From an uncultured Clostridia bacterium (GTDB taxonomy: Bacteria > Bacillota > Clostridia > Saccharofermentanales > Saccharofermentanaceae): a DNA stretch of 5,002 bases. Both the position numbers and the translations under genes were made by a program. Positions within the stretch are counted from its first letter, which is position 1; each line of letters starts with the position of its first letter. The notes under the pieces were generated by a model. It did not search any database, was not told where the DNA came from, and saw only the letters and a list, made by a program, of their open reading frames with translations. The stretch covers positions 1-5,002 of the forward strand of contig CAMNNN010000117.1 of the NCBI GenBank assembly GCA_946545505.1, written 5' to 3'. Positions 1 through 4,949 of this stretch are shown here, one piece after another.

Positions 1-701
1 TCGGTTGAGGACTTCCGGGGAGCGGGCTTTACGAAGTATAAGACAATGTTCTTTACGAGTGAGAAGATATTGTTCAAAGTCCAGTAGAACACGAGACCTG
101 AAGGTGAGTTATAAAGCAGGACGAGAAACACGAGCGCTATGAGAATCAGTTTGATCTTCTCCTTGATCTGACCTTTCTTCGCATATATAAACCCTGCGAT
201 TATATTGATCACGGTCATGAGTACCGGCAGAAGGTTGATGCTTGCCGTACCGATCTTAATGAGGGCATCCGGAGCACCGAGATCCGGTATAGGCCCGAGA
301 GAGATGCCATTTATCATCTTAAGCTGTGACAGGAAGTAATATGCTGCCATGAAGAAAGGAATCTGAAGGAGCAGGGATACCGAGCCTCTAAGCACGTATA
401 AGGGAGAATAATTATTCTCCTTATAATAAGCCTGGAGCATCATCATTCTCTCGTCGCCCTTGAATGCTTTCTTGATCCTGGCAATTCCGGGCTGAAGCGA
501 GTCTTCTAATTCTCTTTCCTCCTTCTGAACCGCATCCGCTCTGTTATACAGGGGAAGCGCAAGAAGGTTTACGACTATGCTTAAGACTACGATGGAAAGC
601 CAGCAGCTCCCCGTAAACTTAAAAGCATAGAAAAATATCATTTCGAAGATGAGCTTGATCGGCTCTATAAGCAACAGATACAGATAATGGGGAAGGGACA
701 T
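1..701 (-). CDS. YidC/Oxa1-family membrane protein insertase paralogue, 3' end cut by window edge
   Basis: This is the N-terminal 233 residues of a YidC/Oxa1/Alb3-type protein, a family that inserts and folds proteins in the cytoplasmic membrane. Visible hydrophobic segments lie near residues 7-28, 33-51, 106-125, 152-173 and 183-199, with another near 203-224. Family hallmarks are the LALPLYNR stretch (47-54), a charged cytoplasmic hairpin (about 55-95), the LLQIPFF motif (111-117) and the SGLVFYW motif (201-207). The ATG at 701 is the only usable start: an in-frame TAA lies 18 bases upstream with no other start between. An AAGGA motif about 12 bases upstream is a weakly spaced ribosome site. 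It follows the 735-1202 gene by 33 bases, probably in one transcript. The rnpA/rpmH context of the housekeeping yidC is absent, so this is probably a specialised paralogue. The position of the conserved groove Arg appears to be Asn45. The frame is still open at base 1, so total length is unknown. Confidence 0.88.
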   Translation of the reverse strand, partial: MSLPHYLYLLLIEPIKLIFEMIFFYAFKFTGSCWLSIVVLSIVVNLLALPLYNRADAVQKEERELEDSLQPGIARIKKAFKGDERMMMLQAYYKENNYSPLYVLRGSVSLLLQIPFFMAAYYFLSQLKMINGISLGPIPDLGAPDALIKIGTASINLLPVLMTVINIIAGFIYAKKGQIKEKIKLILIALVFLVLLYNSPSGLVFYWTLNNIFSLVKNIVLYFVKPAPRKSST

Positions 702-734
702 TATATAGTGTTTTCCTTATCAGTCAGTCTTTAT

Positions 735-1202
735 TTACATATCTTCACTGATCAGGTTAAGGTCATCATTAAGCCTTGCTACAATAACCTGCTCTCCGGG
801 ATTGTATTCTTTCTTGCCGATAAACGGATGGATGTCGTGGCCTTCAAGACCTCTTACCTGATAACCGCTGTCGGTCTTTCCCACGATCTGCCCCGAGACA
901 AATTCATAATCATGGTTCTTGATAGCTTTTGCCGTAGCAAATATATTGTAGATTGCGAAGATTGGCATAAAAACACACGCCAGGCCGAAAACGCTTACAA
1001 ACAGACGGTTCAGAAAGTATACGATCAGGAAGACTATACCCAGAATTACCGCACTGAGTATTATCGATACCGGAAGCAGCTTCCAGGATGAAGACCGCGA
1101 TTTCTTAATAAATGTATCTCTGAGTTCATCACTTACAGTTACAGGCGTGAGCACCTGCTTTTGAACTGAATCCTTAATCGTGAATTTTACATCATTGGCC
1201 AT
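735..1202 (-). CDS. Hypothetical membrane protein with two TM helices and a C-terminal beta-rich domain
   Basis: I do not recognise this 155-residue protein. It has a polar N-terminal part (1-40), two closely spaced transmembrane helices (about 42-64 and 67-89) forming a hairpin, and a C-terminal soluble part (about 98-155) rich in alternating hydrophobic residues. The NPGEQVIVARL stretch there resembles the turn and strand pattern of small beta-barrel domains such as those following membrane hairpins in NfeD-like proteins; that is only a fold-level guess. I chose the ATG at 1202 because GAGGTG sits 9 bases upstream; an in-frame GTG at 1214 overlaps this ribosome site and is unlikely to be the start. 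The gene precedes the YidC-like gene by 33 bases on the same strand, and a promoter lies just upstream, so the two probably form an operon. A role linked to the insertase is possible but rests only on position. Confidence 0.8.
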   Translation of the reverse strand: MANDVKFTIKDSVQKQVLTPVTVSDELRDTFIKKSRSSSWKLLPVSIILSAVILGIVFLIVYFLNRLFVSVFGLACVFMPIFAIYNIFATAKAIKNHDYEFVSGQIVGKTDSGYQVRGLEGHDIHPFIGKKEYNPGEQVIVARLNDDLNLISEDM

Positions 1203-1223
1203 AAACAGTATCACCTCGATAAA

Positions 1224-1252
1224 ACTATACTATTAACAATGGCAACACTCAA
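1224..1252 (-). promoter_or_regulatory. Sigma-A type promoter for the membrane protein/YidC-like operon
   Basis: On the minus strand TTGAGT (1252-1247) and TATAGT (1229-1224) are separated by exactly 17 bases. This matches four of six and five of six consensus positions. Transcription would begin near 1217, only about 15 bases before the ATG at 1202, so GAGGTG would lie at the extreme 5' end of the message. A second TATACT box at 1288-1283 lacks a convincing -35 element but would give a longer leader. Confidence 0.55.
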
Positions 1253-1305
1253 TGATTCATCGATGCTGTCGGCTTCCTGCTTAGTATATCTTGTTAAGGT
1301 TATGT

Positions 1306-1343
1306 GGAAATAAGAAAGCCCTGAAACACAGCATTTCAGGGCT
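1306..1343 (-). terminator. Rho-independent terminator downstream of tRNA-Ala
   Basis: A perfect 10-bp stem (AGCCCTGAAA at 1317-1326 with its complement at 1334-1343) closes a 7-base loop. On the minus strand the stem is followed by TTCTTATTT. The hairpin begins 15 bases after the tRNA 3' end and separates the tRNA transcript from the downstream membrane protein operon. There is no T-run on the plus side, so it should act only for leftward transcription. Confidence 0.85.
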
Positions 1344-1357
1344 CTATGATTACAATA

Positions 1358-1433
1358 TGGTGGAGACGGGGAGGATCGAACTCCTGACCTCTGCAATGCG
1401 AATGCAACGCTCTCCCAGCTGAGCTACGCCCCC
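1358..1433 (-). tRNA. tRNA-Ala (anticodon CGC)
   Basis: The 76-base gene folds as a standard cloverleaf on the minus strand. It has a 7-bp acceptor stem (GGGGGCG with CGTCTCC), a GCTC/GAGC D stem, an anticodon stem TTGCA/TGCAG, loop TTCGCAT with anticodon CGC, variable loop AGGTC, a T arm with loop TTCGATC, discriminator A and an encoded CCA end. The acceptor stem contains the G3-U70 wobble pair that is the known identity signal for alanyl-tRNA synthetase, which supports the alanine assignment independently of the anticodon. The CGC anticodon reads GCG codons. Pairing is imperfect at A49-C65 (mismatch) and at G5-U68 and U27-G43 (wobbles). Confidence 0.96.
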
Positions 1434-1444
1434 ATAGCAGATAC

Positions 1445-1453
1445 ATTGTATCA
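1445..1453 (-). promoter_or_regulatory. Extended -10 promoter of tRNA-Ala
   Basis: On the minus strand TGA precedes TACAAT (1450-1445), giving an extended -10 element of the TGn type. The predicted start near 1438 lies about 5 bases before the mature tRNA end at 1433. No good -35 hexamer is seen at 16-18 bases upstream, which fits an extended -10 promoter. The box lies inside a 13-base inverted repeat (GATACA, T, TGTATC; 1440-1452). Confidence 0.45.
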
Positions 1454-1479
1454 CAAGTGTTCGACAACAATACGGTTAA

Positions 1480-1554
1480 ATTAGGTCCCAGGATGCTCAT
1501 ACAGGTCAGGCTCTTACACACCAGCAGGTTCTTGACAGACTTGCAGGTAAATAA
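1480..1554 (+). pseudogene. Possible 3' remnant of a small gene (24 codons), opposite to the patatin gene
   Basis: Between the tRNA promoter and the patatin gene a short plus-strand frame ends with a tail reading LTHQQVLDRLAGK and a TAA at 1552-1554, immediately against the stop of the convergent patatin gene. The frame has an in-frame TAA at 1477-1479 and no ATG, GTG or TTG start, so it cannot be an intact gene as it stands. Codon choice looks like that of the neighbouring genes, and the tail resembles the C-terminal helix of small antitoxins of the RelB or Phd/YefM kind (a [ST]HEEVxxRL-like pattern). This is a weak resemblance from memory. A chance open stretch of this length is quite possible. 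Confidence 0.22.
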
Positions 1555-2427
1555 TCAGCCAAGAAAATCGATAATCATTTGAAGCTTTTCCCCGGCGAGT
1601 TTTCTTCCGGTGTCGTAGACACGCTGAAGCTCGTCGGGGTTCTTCTCGAGAGGGGAGATATTAAGAGAATGAGGCGGCCTTAATACGAATGCCGTGCCCT
1701 CATCCTCGCGCACTTTTACGTACGCTTTCTGTGCATTGTACATGGCGGGCCTGTCTTTAAGAGCCTGAACAAGTATGGGGTACTTGTGAAGCGCCGCAGC
1801 GATAGCCTTGAAGGCTTTATACTGATGCTTGGTATAGGACTCGGGCTGTGTGAGGATAACGAGGTTCCTCGTGCAGCCTTTCTTCTCCATGAACTCCAGG
1901 GGGATGGAATCTGATATGCCTCCGTCGAGGAGAAGCCTGCCGTTGATGTTGACGACTTTGGAAGCGAGGGGCATTGATGCTGATGCTCTAAGCCATTCCA
2001 TGTCCTCCTCTCCGCCGTCGGTGAGAAGATGATACACGGCCTCGCCCGTGGTTACATCGGTCGCTACTGCATAGAAGTCCAGCGGGTCTTTGGCAAATGT
2101 CTCCCTGTCGAAAGGGTCGAGCTCGTCCGGAAGGGTGTGGTAGCAGAATTCAGCTCCGTAAAGATCGCCTGTGAACAGCAGGGAACGGTAGCTTTTATAT
2201 CTCCAGTTATCCGCATACTTGACGTTGTATCTTATAGAGCGTCCGATCTGATGCGACTTATAATTGCACCCAAAAACAGCACCCGCGGAGACACCGGCAG
2301 CTTTGTCGAAAGTGATGCCGTTCTCCATGAGCACGTCGAGTATGCCTGCAGTAAACAGGCCTCTCATTGCTCCGCCTTCTAATACAAGTCCTCTGATGTT
2401 TTTGTTATCGTTCACGTGCATAATCAT
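1555..2427 (-). CDS. Patatin-like phospholipase family protein
   Basis: This 290-residue cytoplasmic protein belongs to the bacterial patatin family (similar in layout to YjjU/RssA-type proteins), serine acyl hydrolases with a Ser-Asp dyad. The oxyanion-hole motif GGAMRG is at 18-23, the nucleophile elbow GVSAG at 45-49 (Ser47) and the catalytic DGG at 168-170 (Asp168). All key residues are present, so it is probably active. There is no signal peptide or membrane segment, and the true lipid substrate is unknown. The start is uncertain: the frame extends upstream to a TTG at 2451, but ATG at 2427 or 2421 fits the usual family N-terminus, and none has a clear ribosome site. It is transcribed divergently from the metal transporter operon, with a 56-bp gap containing a palindrome. 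A weak minus-strand promoter (TTGAAG at 2511-2506, 19-bp spacer, CATAAT at 2486-2481) may serve it. No hairpin terminator is seen downstream before the tRNA gene. Confidence 0.93.
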   Translation of the reverse strand: MIMHVNDNKNIRGLVLEGGAMRGLFTAGILDVLMENGITFDKAAGVSAGAVFGCNYKSHQIGRSIRYNVKYADNWRYKSYRSLLFTGDLYGAEFCYHTLPDELDPFDRETFAKDPLDFYAVATDVTTGEAVYHLLTDGGEEDMEWLRASASMPLASKVVNINGRLLLDGGISDSIPLEFMEKKGCTRNLVILTQPESYTKHQYKAFKAIAAALHKYPILVQALKDRPAMYNAQKAYVKVREDEGTAFVLRPPHSLNISPLEKNPDELQRVYDTGRKLAGEKLQMIIDFLG

Positions 2428-2444
2428 ACTGATGCGCGGCGTAA

Positions 2445-2473
2445 TTGACAATGCCTTAAGGCATCTTTAGAAT
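2445..2473 (+). promoter_or_regulatory. Strong promoter of the metal ABC transporter operon
   Basis: TTGACA (2445-2450, perfect -35) and TAGAAT (2468-2473, five of six for -10) are separated by exactly 17 bases. The expected start is around A2481, which is about 3 bases before the ATG at 2484. The message for the first gene would thus be leaderless or nearly so. The spacer contains the palindromic operator candidate, so a repressor bound there would block RNA polymerase. Confidence 0.75.
2451..2464. promoter_or_regulatory. 14-bp perfect palindrome, candidate MntR/DtxR-type operator
   Basis: ATGCCTTAAGGCAT is fully self-complementary and occupies most of the spacer between the -35 and -10 boxes of the transporter promoter. 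Its GCCTTAAGG core resembles the Bacillus subtilis MntR site upstream of mntABCD as I recall it, which is a DtxR-family manganese-sensing repressor. An outer, imperfectly centred inverted pair GTAATT (2441-2446) and AATTAC (2471-2476) flanks it. The site also lies 24 bp upstream of the patatin ATG, so control of both divergent genes is possible. Which regulator binds is inference; no regulator gene is in view. Confidence 0.6.
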
Positions 2474-2483
2474 TACTTTTATT

Positions 2484-3377
2484 ATGAGTAATATAAGAAA
2501 AATCACTTCAATCCTCCTTACTGCGGCCATGACGGTGTCTCTTGCTTCTTGCGCAAATGAGCCCGCGAAGAGTGAAGATGACGGAGAATTTAACATAGTT
2601 ACATCTTTCTATCCGATGCAGATACTTGCCATGAACGTGGCGGGAGGAATTGACGGCGTAACGGTCGAATGCATGTCAGCTCCTGATATCGGATGCATAC
2701 ATGATCATGTTTTTACGACTGATGATCTGAGAAAAGTCGAGAACGCCGACGTATATATCGAGAACGGTCTGGAGCTTGAGACATTTAATGACAGACTCCT
2801 GAGCGCATACCCTGATCTTCAGGTGATCGAAGCTGCTGCTGAAGTTACCGATGCTCCTGAGGATGACGGCGAAGTGAACGGACATGTTTGGACGAGTATT
2901 GACGATTACATAATACAGATAAGAACCGTAAGCGCGGCTTTAAGCGAAGCTGATCCGGATCACGCGGCGGATTATGAAGCCAACGCCGAAGCTTATATAG
3001 AGAAGATTGAGCAGCTGACAGAAAGCTATGCGGATCAGATAGCTGCCGTTGAAGGAATGAGAGTACTGGTTATTGACGAGACTTTGCCGTCTTTCTGTGT
3101 ATGGCTGGGATTAGATTACGAAGTGATCGAGACTGATCATGAGCAGGCATCTCTTTCCGCAGGTGACATAGCCGATACCGTTGACTGGATGAACGATAAC
3201 GGCGTATCTGTCATACTGGTAAGCTCTGACAGCGATGACGGTATTGCAGAAGCGGTCGCTGCAGAGATAAACGGTTCCATAGTCGCGTTCAACACATGCA
3301 TGACCGGCGAGGTCTATGCCGATGCATATCTCGATCAGATGGCCGACAACCTGGTATTACTGCAGTATCTGGGATAA
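2484..3377 (+). CDS. Metal ABC transporter substrate-binding lipoprotein (cluster A-I; ZnuA/PsaA/TroA superfamily)
   Basis: This 297-residue lipoprotein should capture a divalent metal on the outer face of the membrane and deliver it to the permease encoded at 4141. A short basic, hydrophobic signal peptide (1-22) ends in the lipobox LASC with Cys23 as the lipidated residue. The first ligand His73 lies in IHDHVFTTDDL (72-82) and the second, His134, in NGHVW (132-136). The third position falls on Glu199 in VIDETLPSF (196-204), as in Mn-binding PsaA-type proteins, whereas zinc-binding ZnuA has His. The usual fourth ligand, an Asp near residue 271, appears to be missing: the local sequence is FNTCMTG (269-275). 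There is no His-rich zinc loop; that region is short and acidic (122-131). No ribosome site precedes the ATG, yet starting at Met16 would destroy the signal peptide, so 2484 is retained. It is the first gene of the operon, 5 bases before the ATPase gene. Metal choice (Mn or Fe over Zn) is inferred. Confidence 0.9.
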   Translation: MSNIRKITSILLTAAMTVSLASCANEPAKSEDDGEFNIVTSFYPMQILAMNVAGGIDGVTVECMSAPDIGCIHDHVFTTDDLRKVENADVYIENGLELETFNDRLLSAYPDLQVIEAAAEVTDAPEDDGEVNGHVWTSIDDYIIQIRTVSAALSEADPDHAADYEANAEAYIEKIEQLTESYADQIAAVEGMRVLVIDETLPSFCVWLGLDYEVIETDHEQASLSAGDIADTVDWMNDNGVSVILVSSDSDDGIAEAVAAEINGSIVAFNTCMTGEVYADAYLDQMADNLVLLQYLG

Positions 3378-3382
3378 AACAA

Positions 3383-4144
3383 ATGGCTGAACACGCACAC
3401 AAGCTAAAGGATTCCTGCCACGAGCACTGCCACTGCATTAAGATCAATGACTTGAGCGTAAGCTTCGGTGATGAGAAGGTGCTCGATAACGTGAGCCTGC
3501 ATATGCACTGCGGCGAGCTCACTGTAATAATAGGTCAGAACGGTGCGGGCAAATCCACTTTGTTAAGAGCGATCCTCGGTCAGATCCCTCATGAGGGCAG
3601 CATTGAGTTTAAGGAGACCAGGACCGGCAACATAAGCAATGTCATGAAGATCGGATACGTTCCGCAGACGCTTAACATTGAGCGCGAACTTCCGATGACA
3701 GTATACGATTTGTTCGCATCTTTTATTTCGAAGTATCCCGTGTGGCTTCCCCGTAACAAGAAGCTTTATGCCAGGATAAAGGAGCAGCTTAAGCTTTTCT
3801 CTGTGGAGGACTGTATCGACAAGCAGGTGGGCAAGCTCTCGGGAGGCCAGCTTCAGCGCGTGATGCTCTCAATTGCGCTGACTCCCATGCCTGATCTTCT
3901 TGTCCTTGATGAGCCTGTTTCGGGTATAGATGAGAACGGTGTCAGGGACTTCTACAGACTTGTCGATGAGATGAAACATAAGCACGATCTTGCTGTGCTT
4001 CTGGTTTCACACGATCTCGAGCTCGTCCGGAAGTATGCGGACAAGGTCATACTCCTCGACAACAGGATCCTTTGCCAGGGTTCTGCCGAAGAGGTTTATG
4101 CAGACGAGAGTTTCAGGAAGGTATTCGGAGGGCAGAACATATGA
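3383..4144 (+). CDS. Metal ABC transporter ATP-binding protein (ZnuC/MntB-type)
   Basis: This 253-residue ATPase powers metal import with the permease that follows. All ABC motifs are intact: Walker A GQNGAGKS (51-58), Q-loop Gln95 in GYVPQ, signature LSGGQ (152-156), Walker B LLVLDE (172-177) with Glu177, D-loop SGID (180-183) and H-loop His210. The first 18 residues form an unusual extension dense in His and Cys (His4, His6, Cys12, His13, His15, Cys16, His17, Cys18), which could bind metal in the cytoplasm. The frame is open back to 3296, but the ATG at 3383 is preferred because it starts 5 bases after the binding-protein stop and has a weak GGGA site 8 bases upstream overlapping that stop; the longer version would overlap the previous gene by over 80 bases and translate its shadow. 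Its stop overlaps the permease start by 4 bases, implying coupled translation. Confidence 0.94.
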   Translation: MAEHAHKLKDSCHEHCHCIKINDLSVSFGDEKVLDNVSLHMHCGELTVIIGQNGAGKSTLLRAILGQIPHEGSIEFKETRTGNISNVMKIGYVPQTLNIERELPMTVYDLFASFISKYPVWLPRNKKLYARIKEQLKLFSVEDCIDKQVGKLSGGQLQRVMLSIALTPMPDLLVLDEPVSGIDENGVRDFYRLVDEMKHKHDLAVLLVSHDLELVRKYADKVILLDNRILCQGSAEEVYADESFRKVFGGQNI

Positions 4145-4947
4145 TGAGTTTTCTTGAGTATGCCTTCATGCGAAATGCGCTTCTCGCCATTCTCGTTTCT
4201 TCTCCCATCTTCGCGCTCCTGGGAACTATGGTAGTTAATAAGAAGATGGCATTCTTCTCTGATGCGATCGGTCACTCCGCACTGTGCGGCATAGCTGCCG
4301 GTGTGCTGTTCGGCTTCACTAACAGGTCGCTGTCCATGATCATATTCGCGATACTGTTCTCGGTGCTGCTGAATTTTGTTAAGGACCGCACGACTTACGG
4401 AGCCGATACCATCATCAGTGTCTTCGCTTCAGTCGCGATGTCGCTTGGACTTGTGCTTCTGTCGCGCGGAGGCAACTTTAATAAGTATTCTTCTTATCTG
4501 GTGGGAGACATCTTGAGCATCACGGTGACGGAGATCATCTCGCTCGCGGTATGCTTCGTCCTTGTCATCATATTCTGGGTAGTGTCCTATAACTCTCTGT
4601 CGGCGGATAACCTTAACCGCGCACTCGCTGCCAGCAAGGGCATCAACGGTAAGATTTATGATTACATATTCTCCGCATTCATCGCGGTCGTTATCATGTT
4701 CTCGATAAGATGGATCGGTATTCTTCTTATCAATTCCCTGATAATACTTCCCGCAGCGGCAAGCCGTAACATCTCGCGTAATGTCAGGGCATATCACCTG
4801 CTGGCGGTATTGTTCTCCGTAGTATCCGGAATAGCAGGTATCCTGGTCTCTTACTACACGGGATTTCCTTCCGGACCTATGATAGTTCTAATACTTGGCG
4901 TGACGTTCTTCGTAACTTTCATGCTCCATTCATTCAGTAAGGATTGA
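4141..4947 (+). CDS. Metal ABC transporter permease (ABC-3 family; ZnuB/MntC-type)
   Basis: This 268-residue integral membrane protein forms the transport channel, presumably as a homodimer. About eight hydrophobic segments can be seen, near 12-31, 45-60, 63-82, 90-108, 131-149, 173-203, 219-237 and 245-263. ABC-3 family features are FFSDAIGHSALCG (38-50, with Asp41 and His45 in the position of the conserved metal-path motif), the YLVGDILS loop (119-126), the WIGILLINSLIILPAA stretch (191-206) near the ATPase-coupling region, and the GFPSGPMIVL segment (241-250). The ATG at 4141 is chosen because GGAGGG (4127-4132) lies 8 bases upstream; a second ATG follows directly at 4144. The start overlaps the ATPase stop (ATGA). 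Length is normal and nothing is truncated. Confidence 0.94.
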   Translation: MMSFLEYAFMRNALLAILVSSPIFALLGTMVVNKKMAFFSDAIGHSALCGIAAGVLFGFTNRSLSMIIFAILFSVLLNFVKDRTTYGADTIISVFASVAMSLGLVLLSRGGNFNKYSSYLVGDILSITVTEIISLAVCFVLVIIFWVVSYNSLSADNLNRALAASKGINGKIYDYIFSAFIAVVIMFSIRWIGILLINSLIILPAAASRNISRNVRAYHLLAVLFSVVSGIAGILVSYYTGFPSGPMIVLILGVTFFVTFMLHSFSKD

Positions 4948-4949
4948 CC

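Noticed and set aside
687..1091. Plus-strand 134-codon frame
   Set aside because: It is antisense to the membrane protein gene and the YidC-like start, both of which have better start signals and protein character.
1239..1313. Plus-strand 24-codon frame starting ATG GCA ACA
   Set aside because: No ribosome site, no promoter and it overlaps the opposite-strand promoter; likely chance.
1211..1316. Minus-strand frame ending in a tail reading QEADSIDESLSVAIVNSIVL just upstream of the hypothetical membrane protein
   Set aside because: Codon use looks somewhat gene-like, but there is no suitable start codon, the frame runs through the terminator and tRNA, and it covers the -35 and -10 boxes. At most an old remnant.
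1336..1521. Minus-strand 61-codon frame across the tRNA gene
   Set aside because: It is the translation of a tRNA gene and its promoter, not a protein gene.
2117..2133. Exact 17-base repeat shared with 4017-4033
   Set aside because: Statistically unusual in 5 kb, but both copies sit inside well-conserved coding sequence of unrelated genes in different contexts and have no flanking similarity; treated as coincidence of common codons.
2029..2382. Plus-strand 117-codon frame and other plus-strand frames within the patatin gene
   Set aside because: They are shadows of a gene with all catalytic motifs on the minus strand.
2512..2520. AAGGAGGAT on the minus strand inside the lipoprotein gene
   Set aside because: It looks like a perfect ribosome site, but no start codon at useful spacing opens a meaningful minus-strand frame, and it is far from the patatin start.
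3296..3382. Upstream extension of the ATPase reading frame starting at an ATG at 3296
   Set aside because: It lies inside the binding-protein gene in another frame, translates to unstructured Arg/Gly-rich sequence and lacks a ribosome site; the ATG at 3383 fits gene spacing.
4072..4140. Upstream extension of the permease frame from 4072
   Set aside because: It overlaps the ATPase 3' end; the ATG at 4141 has a good GGAGGG site and the usual 4-base overlap.
4429..4797. Minus-strand 122-codon frame within the permease gene
   Set aside because: Highly charged, low-complexity composition typical of antisense to a membrane protein gene.
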